Below, in pieces: positions 54,127 to 63,228 of a stretch of DNA of 64,000 nt. Numbering within the stretch: the first letter of the stretch is position 1; each line of letters begins with the position of its first letter. Under the pieces are notes generated by a model that was given only the letters and a program-made list of their open reading frames with translations, did not search any database and was not told the DNA's origin. This stretch comes from Eubacterium barkeri (GTDB lineage: Bacteria > Bacillota > Clostridia > Eubacteriales > Eubacteriaceae), in contig NZ_FNOU01000002.1 in NCBI RefSeq assembly GCF_900107125.1, positions 124,001 through 188,000 on the forward strand, written 5' to 3'. The position numbers and the translations under genes are program-made.

Positions 54127-54141
54127 AAAGGAGGAAAATCC

Positions 54142-55812
54142 ATGACATCTGTTACCCTGGTGGGCATCAACGCCAAATATATCCACTCGAATTTAGCCAT
54201 TCGATGTCTGCGCCAGGCTGTCGTCCCTCGCCCTGTAGGACTGGTGGAGCTTACCATTAACGACACCATCACCCACTGTGTGGACCGTCTCTTATCCCAG
54301 GGGCCCATGGTTTATGGGTTCTCCTGTTATATCTGGAATATCCGGTACGTTTTAGAGCTGGCAGAAATCCTGAAAGTCGGCAATCCCCAGTGCCAGATCA
54401 TCCTCGGGGGACCGGAAGTCTCCTACGATGCCGGCCAAATCCTTGGGGCACATCCCTTTATCGACGCCATCGTCTGTGGGGAAGGGGAGGAGGCCTTCGC
54501 CCAAATCATCCAGGCCATTGATGTGGGTATCGATTATAAAAAAATGGCCATCCCCGGCCTGGTGATGGAAAACAGCCCCCATTCCGGGACCCTGGAAAGC
54601 CTTCTGGATCTGGAGGCTGTCCCCTTTGCCTACACCCCTGGGGATCTGGACGCCCTTAAAGGACGGATCATCTATTATGAAACCATGCGAGGATGCCCCT
54701 TCCGCTGCGCCTATTGTTTGTCTTCCACCCTCTCCGGGGTTCGTACCCAATCCCTGGAGCGGGTATTCAAGGAGCTGGCCTTCTTTATTAAACACCAGGT
54801 GCACCAGGTCAAATTTGTGGATCGAACCTTCAATGTCAACCCCTCCCGGGCCAACCAAATTTTAGCCTTTCTGGCGGAACAGCCAGGGGACACCAACTTT
54901 CATTTTGAAATTGCCGCAGATTTAATGGATGAAGCGATGTTCCAGACCATTGCATCCGCCCCGGTCGGTCGGTTCCAGTTTGAAATCGGCGTCCAAAGCA
55001 CCCATGATCCAGCCCTGAAGGCCATCACCCGGAAAACAGACCTCTCCCAGGTCAAGACCAATATCCGCAGGCTGGTCGCCCTGGGGAACTGCCATATCCA
55101 TGCAGACCTCATTGCAGGATTACCCCATGAGGATTATCACACCTTTGGCCGCTCCTTCGATGCCGTCATTGCCCTAAGGCCCCAGATGCTCCAGGTTGGC
55201 TTTTTAAAGCTCCTGAAAGGGACCCGGCTCCGGGAGACTGCCGGAGAATTTGGCTGTCGCTATGGCAGCTTTCCACCCTACGAGGTGATTTCAACCCAGG
55301 CACTCTCCGCCATGGAACTTCAGGAGTTACGGCACATCGAAGCGATGGTCGATCGGTACTATAATTCCGGTCGGTTCATCCATACCCTGGGGTATGTGCT
55401 GGGGTCTTCGCCCTTTGCCTTTTTTGAGGCACTCGCCCGGTACTGGTACACCGCCGGATACGACCGTGGTGCCCAGTCCAGGGATCAACTATACGTCATT
55501 CTCTTTGAGTACTTAAAGGAGAAGGGGGCCGAGGCTTTGGCCTTTGAGCTGCTAGACCTGGATGCGCGGTTACAGGGTATCCGAAAACTGCCCCATGGGC
55601 TGCTTAAAGGCCAGGTGGATTCCCAACAATCCTTTGACATTCTAAAGGACGAGGATTTTGTCGAGGCCTTTCTTCCGGAGTTGGAGGCCTACACACCCAA
55701 AAATCGGCATAAGCAGGTGCTGTTTATGCCGGCAAGTCCAGATTTAAGGGGATACTTCGATCAGGAAGGGGAGATCGTGGTCATCTACAAGGACCGGTTT
55801 ACCCTGGTTTAA
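54142..55812 (+). CDS. B12-binding-domain radical SAM protein (DUF4080 type)
   Basis: A 556-residue protein with a cobalamin-binding-like N-terminal domain (residues 1-150, VGINAKYIHSNLAIR, ILGGPEVSYD), a radical SAM core with CPFRCAYC near 190-197, and a long C-terminal DUF4080-like part. The N-terminal domain has no obvious DxHxxG motif, so B12 binding may be base-off without His. Substrate unknown; relatives methylate or modify unreactive carbons. Its end overlaps the convergent histidine kinase gene by four bases. Confidence 0.85.
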   Translation: MTSVTLVGINAKYIHSNLAIRCLRQAVVPRPVGLVELTINDTITHCVDRLLSQGPMVYGFSCYIWNIRYVLELAEILKVGNPQCQIILGGPEVSYDAGQILGAHPFIDAIVCGEGEEAFAQIIQAIDVGIDYKKMAIPGLVMENSPHSGTLESLLDLEAVPFAYTPGDLDALKGRIIYYETMRGCPFRCAYCLSSTLSGVRTQSLERVFKELAFFIKHQVHQVKFVDRTFNVNPSRANQILAFLAEQPGDTNFHFEIAADLMDEAMFQTIASAPVGRFQFEIGVQSTHDPALKAITRKTDLSQVKTNIRRLVALGNCHIHADLIAGLPHEDYHTFGRSFDAVIALRPQMLQVGFLKLLKGTRLRETAGEFGCRYGSFPPYEVISTQALSAMELQELRHIEAMVDRYYNSGRFIHTLGYVLGSSPFAFFEALARYWYTAGYDRGAQSRDQLYVILFEYLKEKGAEALAFELLDLDARLQGIRKLPHGLLKGQVDSQQSFDILKDEDFVEAFLPELEAYTPKNRHKQVLFMPASPDLRGYFDQEGEIVVIYKDRFTLV

Positions 55813-57281
55813 GGGAAGGGCAGGCACAAGGAGACCGTGGTGCCCTGGCCCAGGGTGCTTTCAATGCGGAGGGTCCCGTGGTGAAGCGCCAGGATATTAT
55901 CAATAATCGAGAGCCCTAAACCGCTGCCGCCGGTCATCCGGGAACGGTCACTATCCACCCGGAAAAAGCGCTTTCGGAGGTTTGGAATGGCCTCTGGGGG
56001 GATGCCGATGCCCGTATCGGAAATTTTAATGATACATTCCTCTGGGGTGGTGGTGCAGGAGAGGGTAATGATCCCACCAACTGGGGTGTACTTTACGCTG
56101 TTGTCGATGACACCCCGGATGGCCTGAATCATGAGCCCCTTATTACAACGCAACTTGCAGGGAGCAATGTCGCCTAAACGGATCTCGTGGTCGGCATCAA
56201 TCATTTGCCACTCCTCGATTTGCTTCATCAAAAGAGAGGACATATCCAGGCATTCGAATCCCTCGCAGTAATAGCGGTTTTCCAGGCGGCTCAGGGTGAG
56301 GAGATCCTCCACTAAAACCTTCATGCCTGTGACTTCACTGCTAATGGAATGAATGGCTTCGGCGGTTACCTCGGGATCATCCTGCCCCCAGGTCTTCAAA
56401 ATATCCGTATAGCCCTGGATAACGGTGAGGGGTACCCGCAGCTCGTGGGACGCGTCGGAAACAAAGCGTTTCTGCATTTCGAAGGCGCTCTCGAGCTGGC
56501 TGATCATCTGATTCAGGGAGATGATCATTTGGTCCAGCTCATCCCTATTCCCCGTCTCCTTGATCCGGATATTCAAATTATTCTCTGTAATCTTCTTCGC
56601 CGTATCGGCAATGTCAATGAGGGGCTTGAGGGAACGCTTCGTCCCGTAAATTCCCAGAAGAATAATTCCCCCCACAGAGACGCACATCAAAATCACCTGG
56701 ATAACGTACAATATGGTCATAAACATCATGCTGTCGTCCAGATTTTTAACCACCTGGATATAAATGGTATAGTCATCCGACACCGTATAGGAGGAGCCCA
56801 GATAGTAGTACTCGGACCCATCCAGAGAAAAGGAGTCCACCTTGACATCCTCAGGAAGATCCACGGCATTGGTTACCTTGAGCTTAAAAAGATCGATATT
56901 GAAGCGGCGGATATTATCCTCAGAAAAAACAGAATCAAAGGCATCGGTGGAGGCGTATAATTGCCCATTGCTGTCCATGAGCTGATAGGCCATCAGGCCA
57001 TTATCCTTCATATAGGGGTACACCTTTTGGGCCACAAAATCAAGACGCTTCTCCTCGGATAATCCCATGAGCTCCTGCTTATTCTCATCAATTACATTGA
57101 TGATATAATTACTGAACTTAATAAGGTTGGCCCTGTTTTCATTAAAAATAATTTGTTGGGAAAAATAAAAAACCAATAAATAGGAAATGACCAGCAAAAC
57201 CGTAAAGGCAATGGTAAAGGTCAGAGCAATACGGGTGTACAGCTTCATGGGCTGCTTTTCTTTTTTTTTATTTAATGACAT
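55809..57281 (-). CDS. two-component sensor histidine kinase
   Basis: A 490-residue membrane kinase: first transmembrane helix near 16-36, an extracytoplasmic sensor of about 140 residues, second helix near 190-212, HAMP, then HisKA with the phospho-histidine in DASHELRVPLT and an ATPase domain with the N box (DNSVKYTP), DTGIGIP and GGSGLGLS. The ATG at 57281 overlaps the response-regulator stop region; an ATG at 57248 is an alternative. It pairs with the regulator at 57268. Confidence 0.9.
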   Translation of the reverse strand: MSLNKKKEKQPMKLYTRIALTFTIAFTVLLVISYLLVFYFSQQIIFNENRANLIKFSNYIINVIDENKQELMGLSEEKRLDFVAQKVYPYMKDNGLMAYQLMDSNGQLYASTDAFDSVFSEDNIRRFNIDLFKLKVTNAVDLPEDVKVDSFSLDGSEYYYLGSSYTVSDDYTIYIQVVKNLDDSMMFMTILYVIQVILMCVSVGGIILLGIYGTKRSLKPLIDIADTAKKITENNLNIRIKETGNRDELDQMIISLNQMISQLESAFEMQKRFVSDASHELRVPLTVIQGYTDILKTWGQDDPEVTAEAIHSISSEVTGMKVLVEDLLTLSRLENRYYCEGFECLDMSSLLMKQIEEWQMIDADHEIRLGDIAPCKLRCNKGLMIQAIRGVIDNSVKYTPVGGIITLSCTTTPEECIIKISDTGIGIPPEAIPNLRKRFFRVDSDRSRMTGGSGLGLSIIDNILALHHGTLRIESTLGQGTTVSLCLPFP

Positions 57282-57945
57282 AGCCGCGTCCCCGAACGGT
57301 TTGAATGAGCTTTCTCTCAAAGGGTTTATCAATTTTATCCCTTAAATATTTGATGTAGACATCGATGATATTCTCATTTCCGTCATAATCATAGCCCCAG
57401 ACATGATTAAGGATTTGCTCCCGGGTCTGGACAAGGTGGTGATTTAGCATCAAATAATAGAGTAAATCAAACTCTGTCCGGGAGAGGTGGATCTCCAAAT
57501 CCGAGCGACGGACCGTAAAATCCGTCAAATCCATGGTGAGATCGACATAGGTCAAGGAATCTTCCTTAGAGCCGTCTGCCTTTTTCCGAATATTTGCATT
57601 AATTCGTGCCAATAATTCCTCGAAATCAAAGGGTTTTTTGATATAATCATTGGCACCATTATTTAACCCCCGAACCACATCCTCAGTGGCATCCTTGGCC
57701 GTCAGAAAAATAATGGGTTGGGTCGGTTCTTTTTTTCGAATGGCCAAAAGCACCTCAAAGCCATCTTTAATGGGTAGCATGACATCCAGAAGGACTAAGT
57801 CAATGGCCTCGGAATGGGCATAAAAAACCTGCTGCGCTTCCAGGCCATCATAGGCCTTTAGGGTGTTAAATCCGGCGTGATGGAGTTGAAGCTCGATAAT
57901 ACGGGATATCTGGCGATCATCCTCCACGATGAGAATTGTTTTCAT
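57268..57945 (-). CDS. OmpR-family response regulator
   Basis: A 225-residue regulator. The receiver has the acidic pair EDD at 8-10, phospho-Asp in LLDVMLP near 54, Thr in LTAKD and Lys in KKPFD; the C-terminal winged helix has SRTEFDLLYYL and VRGRGYVI. GGAG precedes the ATG. It overlaps the start of its kinase gene and is divergent from a second regulator of the same class. Confidence 0.93.
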   Translation of the reverse strand: MKTILIVEDDRQISRIIELQLHHAGFNTLKAYDGLEAQQVFYAHSEAIDLVLLDVMLPIKDGFEVLLAIRKKEPTQPIIFLTAKDATEDVVRGLNNGANDYIKKPFDFEELLARINANIRKKADGSKEDSLTYVDLTMDLTDFTVRRSDLEIHLSRTEFDLLYYLMLNHHLVQTREQILNHVWGYDYDGNENIIDVYIKYLRDKIDKPFERKLIQTVRGRGYVIK

Positions 57946-57970
57946 AGGGACTCCAATTTTAGTGAATTTG

Positions 57971-57979
57971 TGGTATAAT
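57971..57979 (+). promoter_or_regulatory. extended -10 promoter in the divergent regulator region
   Basis: TGG before TATAAT, pointing toward the second response regulator gene at 58102. A -35 box is not evident. The leader would be about 115 bases. Confidence 0.5.
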
Positions 57980-58101
57980 TATATAAGAAGCAAGCGGGTT
58001 TATCAACACGAGAGGTTGGCAGGATTTATACAGACTTAAGAAAGAATCGATATACTCAGGTCTGAAATTGTATCATACGAACGAAAGAGGAGAATGCCAA
58101 A

Positions 58102-58770
58102 ATGCGTATATTATTTATCGAAGACGAAGTTAAAATTACGGACGCACTTCAAGAACTCTGTAAAATACAAAATATAGATTGCGATGTCGCCAACGATGGA
58201 GAGGAAGGTCTTCTCTTCGCATTGAATCCAATTTATGATGTGATTGTCCTGGATATTATGCTGCCTTTAAAAAGCGGCCTGGAAATCCTAAAAGAAATAC
58301 GGGACCGCGAAATCACCACACCCGTGCTGATGCTCACAGCGAAGGGCACCGTGGACGATAAGGTCAAAGGTCTTGACCTGGGGGCGGATGATTACCTCAT
58401 CAAACCCTTTTCCGCCAAGGAACTATTTGCAAGGATTCGGGCGCTGAGCCGTCGTCCGGATAATGAAATCAAAGGGGAAACCATTGATTTCGAAGATGTC
58501 AGCTTCAACACCCAAAAGAATACTTTGGCCACTAAAGATGAAGAATTTAAGCTTTCGGTCAAAGAAGCGAAGATTTTAGAAATGCTTTTAAAACGCCCCA
58601 ATCAGGTCTTTACCCGGGAACAGATTTTAGACCGGGTATGGGGATTTGACAAAGAAGTGAATGAAAACAATATCGAAATCTATGTGCATAATTTAAGAAA
58701 AAAATTGAAAGAGACTGATGTGAAAATCGATACGATCCGAGGGGTTGGTTACACATTAGGCAAACGTTAG
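58102..58770 (+). CDS. OmpR-family response regulator
   Basis: A 222-residue regulator with receiver (EDE at 7-9, phospho-Asp in LDIMLPL near 52, LTAKG, IKPFS) and winged-helix output domain (LSVKEAKILEML, IDTIRGVGYTL). It is followed after one base by its kinase gene. It differs clearly from the divergent regulator, so the two systems are not a recent duplication. Confidence 0.93.
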   Translation: MRILFIEDEVKITDALQELCKIQNIDCDVANDGEEGLLFALNPIYDVIVLDIMLPLKSGLEILKEIRDREITTPVLMLTAKGTVDDKVKGLDLGADDYLIKPFSAKELFARIRALSRRPDNEIKGETIDFEDVSFNTQKNTLATKDEEFKLSVKEAKILEMLLKRPNQVFTREQILDRVWGFDKEVNENNIEIYVHNLRKKLKETDVKIDTIRGVGYTLGKR

Positions 58771-58771
58771 A

Positions 58772-60028
58772 ATGTTCAAAGAGATCAAACGTCAAATTAC
58801 ATTATTTAATACGTTGATCCTCATTGCATTTCTCTTCATCTTTATTTTTCTTCTTGGGTTTCTCGTCCAATGGAGCCTTGGGCTTTCTGGAGAAGTATAC
58901 ATCCAGAAAATTGCAGAGGAAATTGAAAACAGGGAACAAAATGGTGCCATTAAGGAAGAATCCTCAGCCAGTACTGCGGTTCATGAAAAACTAGGCTATG
59001 ACTATATTATCTGGGATTCGGAGCATAATGTATCGGATATGAAGGTTGAAAATAACAGTCTGATTATGCATGGCTATGAAATGGACTTGGATGCAGGCAA
59101 CAACGGGGAATTTCGTATTTTTGATGTGGATACCGATCAATACCGTGTCTATAGCTCAATTTACAACAAGGAGGGGAAGGACTACACGGTTCAGGTTTTT
59201 CAGATCATCAACACTGAGCAATCGGTAATCCGGTATATTATTTCCTTCCTGCTTTTTATTGGCTGTGGCAGTATTCTGGTTTTGATTCCCATTAGCTATT
59301 TTTTGGCAGGAAAATCCCTGCAGCCCATCAAAGAAACCTTTGAAAATCAAAAAAAATTCATCGCAGATGCCTCTCATGAATTGCGGACACCTCTAACGGT
59401 GATCCAAACCAATGTTGAGGTCCTTAAGATGAAGGAAGATGAAATCCTTAACGAGAATATCCGCTGGCTCAATAATATTAGCCTTGAAACAGAGACTATG
59501 GCTAAATTAATTTCAGAATTACTCCTCATTGCCCAGGCGGACAATAAAAAAATCGCCATGAAAAAAGAGGTCTTTGATCTGAGCGCTCTGTGTGCTGAAA
59601 TTCAAGATTTAATGTACGATGTTGCCGCCGATCACCAAATCCACCTCAAGGGAAACCTTCAGGAGGGAATTTGTTATAAGGGCGATGAAGAACGGCTAAA
59701 GCAGGCCATTCGGATTCTGGTGGATAATGCCATTAAATATACGCCGGGGGAAGGGTCTGTGACCATTGGCCTATCTGAAGGGGTACGTAATGTCAGTATT
59801 TCCGTACACGACACGGGAGTTGGCTTATCGGAGGAAGATCAAAAGAAAATTTTCAGTCGCTTTTATCGGGTCGATAATGCTCGCCACCGGGAATCCGGCG
59901 GTGTTGGCTTGGGCCTTAACATTGCGGCGGTCATCGTCAAGCAGCACAATGGTAAGATTAAAATTGACTCCACCATCGATGTTGGAAGCACTTTTACCAT
60001 CGTACTTCCAAAAGTTTCCCTGAAATAG
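58772..60028 (+). CDS. two-component sensor histidine kinase
   Basis: A 418-residue membrane kinase with a transmembrane helix near 12-36, a short extracellular sensor (about 110 residues), a second helix near 155-180, no clear HAMP, HisKA with DASHELRTPLT near 205, and ATPase motifs (DNAIKYTPG, DTGVGLS, GGVGLGLNIA). It is coupled to the regulator just upstream. The signal is unknown. Confidence 0.92.
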   Translation: MFKEIKRQITLFNTLILIAFLFIFIFLLGFLVQWSLGLSGEVYIQKIAEEIENREQNGAIKEESSASTAVHEKLGYDYIIWDSEHNVSDMKVENNSLIMHGYEMDLDAGNNGEFRIFDVDTDQYRVYSSIYNKEGKDYTVQVFQIINTEQSVIRYIISFLLFIGCGSILVLIPISYFLAGKSLQPIKETFENQKKFIADASHELRTPLTVIQTNVEVLKMKEDEILNENIRWLNNISLETETMAKLISELLLIAQADNKKIAMKKEVFDLSALCAEIQDLMYDVAADHQIHLKGNLQEGICYKGDEERLKQAIRILVDNAIKYTPGEGSVTIGLSEGVRNVSISVHDTGVGLSEEDQKKIFSRFYRVDNARHRESGGVGLGLNIAAVIVKQHNGKIKIDSTIDVGSTFTIVLPKVSLK

Positions 60029-60043
60029 TGTAAATTAATGTAA

Positions 60044-60078
60044 AAGATGAATTCCTGATGAAATTCATCTTTTTTTTT
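60044..60078 (+). terminator. terminator after the histidine kinase gene
   Basis: AAGATGAATT with AATTCATCTT and a long T-run. Confidence 0.88.
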
Positions 60079-60127
60079 ACATGAAAATCGTTTATAATAG
60101 ATAAACAGAAAGAGGCGAGGAGAGATT

Positions 60128-60595
60128 ATGATTAACATTGTTTTATTCCAACCAGAAATTCCGCAAAACACGGGTAATATCGCAAGAACCTGTGCATTGA
60201 CAGAAACAAAACTCCATTTAATTAAACCCCTGGGTTTTTCCATTTCGGACAAAGCCGTCAAACGTGCCGGCCTTGACTATTGGGACCTCGTGGACTTGGC
60301 CGTGTATGACAATTTTGAGGATTTCATTAGGACCAACAGCCAGGCTGAACTGTATCTCATGACGACCCATGGGGATAAGCACTATGCAGACATTGACTAT
60401 CCGGACAATGCCTTCATTATGTTTGGCCGAGAGACCGCCGGTTTACCCGAATCCATCCATAGCCGTTACCCCAAACATCGTTTCAGAATTCCCATGAAAA
60501 ACCACCCCCATGCACGCTCCCTTAACCTGGCAAATTCCGTAAACATCGTCTTGTATGAGGCTCTAAGGCAGCATCATTATTATGATCTGGTATAG
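60128..60595 (+). CDS. trmL: tRNA (cytidine(34)-2'-O)-methyltransferase TrmL
   Basis: A 155-residue SPOUT methyltransferase that modifies the wobble base of tRNA-Leu. It has NIVLFQPEIPQNTGNIAR, in two motifs, at the start, FGRETAGLP near 98-106 and the knot motif RSLNLANSVNIVLYEA near 133-148 (shown here in parts: RSLNLANS, VLYEAL). A TATAAT box lies 30 bases upstream. It is transcribed alone. Confidence 0.95.
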   Translation: MINIVLFQPEIPQNTGNIARTCALTETKLHLIKPLGFSISDKAVKRAGLDYWDLVDLAVYDNFEDFIRTNSQAELYLMTTHGDKHYADIDYPDNAFIMFGRETAGLPESIHSRYPKHRFRIPMKNHPHARSLNLANSVNIVLYEALRQHHYYDLV

Positions 60596-60671
60596 GGCAT
60601 TGAACCGTTTACTGAAAAACTTAAGCAGTGTGTAAATAAATGAAAAAGAATGATGAATACCTTTAAACTTA

Positions 60672-60680
60672 TGTTATAAT
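60672..60680 (+). promoter_or_regulatory. extended -10 promoter of the flippase-like gene
   Basis: TGT directly before TATAAT; no clear -35 box. Confidence 0.5.
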
Positions 60681-60725
60681 GGCATTGTAAACAAATCCAT
60701 GACGCTAAACGCATCGGAGGTTTTA

Positions 60726-61835
60726 ATGAAAGGCCAAATCGGCGTTTTTATAAAAAAACATGCAAATTTCATCTTTTTCATCGTCCTCATCACCATTACG
60801 GTCGCAGTTATTGCTGCCCAGGTCGATGGAAAGGAATTTGTCAGTACACTCATGCAGACCAATGGCTGGTTTTTGGCCGTTGGACTGTGCTGTGTCGGCA
60901 TCTATTGGGTACTTGAAGCCTATATGCTCCTTAAGATGATGCGCCGGAAGTTTCCGGAAGAAGGTTTTCGCTTTGCCATGGTCGTCACCATTATCGGGCA
61001 ATATTATAATCTCGTGACCCCCGGGGCATCCGGCGGGCAGCCCCTCCAGTTATTTGAAATGAGTCGCAGGGGATATCCCATAGGTACCGGGACCGCCATT
61101 CTGGTCCAAAAGTATGCCTTGTATCAAATTACGGTAACCCTGTTAGCACTTTTGGCCCTGATCATTAACTTTGGGACAGTGACAACCAGCCTGGTGGCGG
61201 CAAAGTGGTTTATCACCATTGGGCTTGTGGTTAATGTTGCAGGGGTTGTCCTGGTGTTAATCCTGGCCTTCAGCCCTAAAACTGCCCGGGGAATCATGAC
61301 CGGCGGCGTTAATTTTCTTTTGTTTTGCCGGATTTTAAAGGACAAAGAGAAATATTATGGGAAAATTGATCATTTTGTTGCAGAATATAGTCAAGCCATC
61401 GACGATATACGAATTTATAAATGGGAATCCTTAAAATTATTGGGTGTCTCCGTCCTTCAAATCCTGATTTTTTACAGCATTAATTATTGGGTCTATCGTG
61501 CCCTGGGTCTTCATGATTCCTCGGCCTTTGCCGTCATTACTATGCAGGCCATTCTTTATGTTGCCATGGCCTTCGTCCCCACCCCCGGGGCAGCAGGTGG
61601 TGCCGAAGCGGGATTCGCCCTTATTTTTGGGCCCATTTACGGAAGCGTCTACACCTCGGTGGCCCTCATTCTGTGGCGAATCATCACCTTTTACTTCATC
61701 ATTGCCTTTGGTGGAATTTTCTTATCCCTGCGGGCAATACTGCTTGAGCGCTTCCCCTTGAAAAAAATCAGTGAGGGTTCACTAAAGGAGAAAGAAAAAA
61801 TTGATGAAAGAAATTACAGTCAGTCAAATCACTAA
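60726..61835 (+). CDS. YbhN/LPG-synthase-TM-like flippase-domain protein
   Basis: A 369-residue polytopic membrane protein of the lysylphosphatidylglycerol synthase transmembrane region (UPF0104) group, with about eight helices. The typical TPGASGGQPLQLFE near 100-113 and the late TPGAAGGAEAGFA near 292 are present. The catalytic MprF domain is absent, so it may move lipids or support envelope synthesis. GGAGG precedes ATG 60726. Its end overlaps the fumarase alpha gene by 32 bases. Confidence 0.82.
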   Translation: MKGQIGVFIKKHANFIFFIVLITITVAVIAAQVDGKEFVSTLMQTNGWFLAVGLCCVGIYWVLEAYMLLKMMRRKFPEEGFRFAMVVTIIGQYYNLVTPGASGGQPLQLFEMSRRGYPIGTGTAILVQKYALYQITVTLLALLALIINFGTVTTSLVAAKWFITIGLVVNVAGVVLVLILAFSPKTARGIMTGGVNFLLFCRILKDKEKYYGKIDHFVAEYSQAIDDIRIYKWESLKLLGVSVLQILIFYSINYWVYRALGLHDSSAFAVITMQAILYVAMAFVPTPGAAGGAEAGFALIFGPIYGSVYTSVALILWRIITFYFIIAFGGIFLSLRAILLERFPLKKISEGSLKEKEKIDERNYSQSNH

Positions 61836-62646
61836 TACCGTTGCCCGACTTTGCATCGAGGCCAACACCCATCTCACCGAAGATGTCCTCAAAGGCATTG
61901 GGGCCGCTGACGCATCTGAAGTCTCACCCAATGGCCGAATGATTCTCAAAACCATCCGGGCCAACTTAAAATTAGCGGATACCGAAGCCCTGCCCATTTG
62001 TCAGGATACGGGTATGGCGGTGGTCTTCATCACCCTGGGTCAGGATGTCCACATTGTAGGGGGGACCTTGTCCGATGCCATTCATGCCGGAGTCCGAAAG
62101 GGGTACACCGAGGGCTACCTGAGGAAATCTGTTGTGGCAGACCCCCTGGACCGCAGGAATACGGAGGACAATACCCCCGCGGTTATTCACTACAACATCA
62201 TTCCCGGAGATGCCCTCACTATCAAGGTGATGCCAAAGGGCTTTGGGTCTGAAAATACAAGTGCCATTAAAATGCTCAAGCCATCGGATGGCAAAAAAGG
62301 GGTGATGGATTTCGTTTTGGAGGTCATCGAAAAAGGGGCCCCCAATGCCTGTGCCCCCATCATCGTTGGTGTGGGCATCGGCGGAACCTTTGAAAAAGCA
62401 GCCCTTATGGCCAAGGAAGCCCTCTCCCGGCCCCTGGAGGCGCACCATCCCGATCCAGAATACGCCGGGATGGAGGAACAGCTTTTAATGGCGGCGAATC
62501 AAACCGGCATTGGGCCAATGGGCCTCGGGGGCTTGTCCACGGTATTGGGTGTTGCCATCAATACCTATCCGACGCACATTGCAGGGTTACCTGTTGCGGT
62601 CAATATCTGTTGTTATGTCAACCGCCATGCTGAGGCAGAATTGTGA
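61804..62646 (+). CDS. fumarate hydratase, alpha subunit (class I, two-subunit)
   Basis: N-terminal subunit of the iron-sulphur fumarase/tartrate dehydratase type, 280 residues. Cluster and substrate motifs are CQDTGMAVVF near 61, a cysteine in NACAPIIVGVGIGGT near 180-194, and NICCYVNRHAEAEL at the end. It catalyses fumarate-malate interconversion (tartrate is possible). ATG 61804 is inside the end of the preceding gene. It forms an operon with the beta subunit nine bases later. Confidence 0.92.
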   Translation: MKEITVSQITNTVARLCIEANTHLTEDVLKGIGAADASEVSPNGRMILKTIRANLKLADTEALPICQDTGMAVVFITLGQDVHIVGGTLSDAIHAGVRKGYTEGYLRKSVVADPLDRRNTEDNTPAVIHYNIIPGDALTIKVMPKGFGSENTSAIKMLKPSDGKKGVMDFVLEVIEKGAPNACAPIIVGVGIGGTFEKAALMAKEALSRPLEAHHPDPEYAGMEEQLLMAANQTGIGPMGLGGLSTVLGVAINTYPTHIAGLPVAVNICCYVNRHAEAEL

Positions 62647-62655
62647 GGGATGACG

Positions 62656-63216
62656 ATGATTAAAGCCATAAAAGCACCACTGACCCCCAGTATGGCCAAA
62701 TCCCTGGTTGCCGGGGACCATGTCCGTATTTCGGGGACCATTTACACCGCCCGGGATGCAGCCCATCAGCGGATGGTCGATGAATTAGAAAAAAAAGGGA
62801 CCCTGCCCTTTGAGATCACCAATGAAATTATTTTTTATATGGGACCCTGCCCCGCTAAGCCCGGAAAGATCATCGGACCTGCAGGTCCGACAACCAGCCA
62901 CCGGATGGACGCTTATACACCGCGGCTCTTGGAGGAAGGACTCCTGGGGATGATTGGTAAGGGGAACCGCTCCAAGGAAGTGATGGCATCCATTGTTCAA
63001 AAGGGAGCTGTGTATTTTGGCTGTGTGGGAGGGACCGGTGCTCTGTGTGCCCAGGCTGTCAAGTCTGTTGAAATCATAGCCTATGAGGATTTAGGTACAG
63101 AAGCCATCCGGCGGCTGGTGGTTGAGGATTTTCCGGCTATTGTTGTCATTGATAGCCAGGGGCAGAACCTTTATGAAACAGAACAATTAAAATATAGAAA
63201 TTATTCTTTTAAATAG
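62656..63216 (+). CDS. fumarate hydratase, beta subunit
   Basis: C-terminal subunit of the same class I hydratase, 186 residues: VRISGTIYTARDAAH near 25-39, YMGPCPAKPG near 67, GPTTSHRMD near 83 and a GNRSKEV loop. Two subunits together form the oxygen-sensitive enzyme. I prefer ATG 62656, six bases after GAGGG, to ATG 62650. The aminotransferase gene follows after 12 bases. Confidence 0.92.
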   Translation: MIKAIKAPLTPSMAKSLVAGDHVRISGTIYTARDAAHQRMVDELEKKGTLPFEITNEIIFYMGPCPAKPGKIIGPAGPTTSHRMDAYTPRLLEEGLLGMIGKGNRSKEVMASIVQKGAVYFGCVGGTGALCAQAVKSVEIIAYEDLGTEAIRRLVVEDFPAIVVIDSQGQNLYETEQLKYRNYSFK

Positions 63217-63228
63217 GAGGAAGATTTA

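Noticed and set aside
57255-57281. Nine-base A/T run where the regulator and kinase genes overlap, as programmed frameshifting
   Set aside because: The run lies at the regulator stop and kinase start; both proteins are complete in their own frames, so ordinary overlap is enough.
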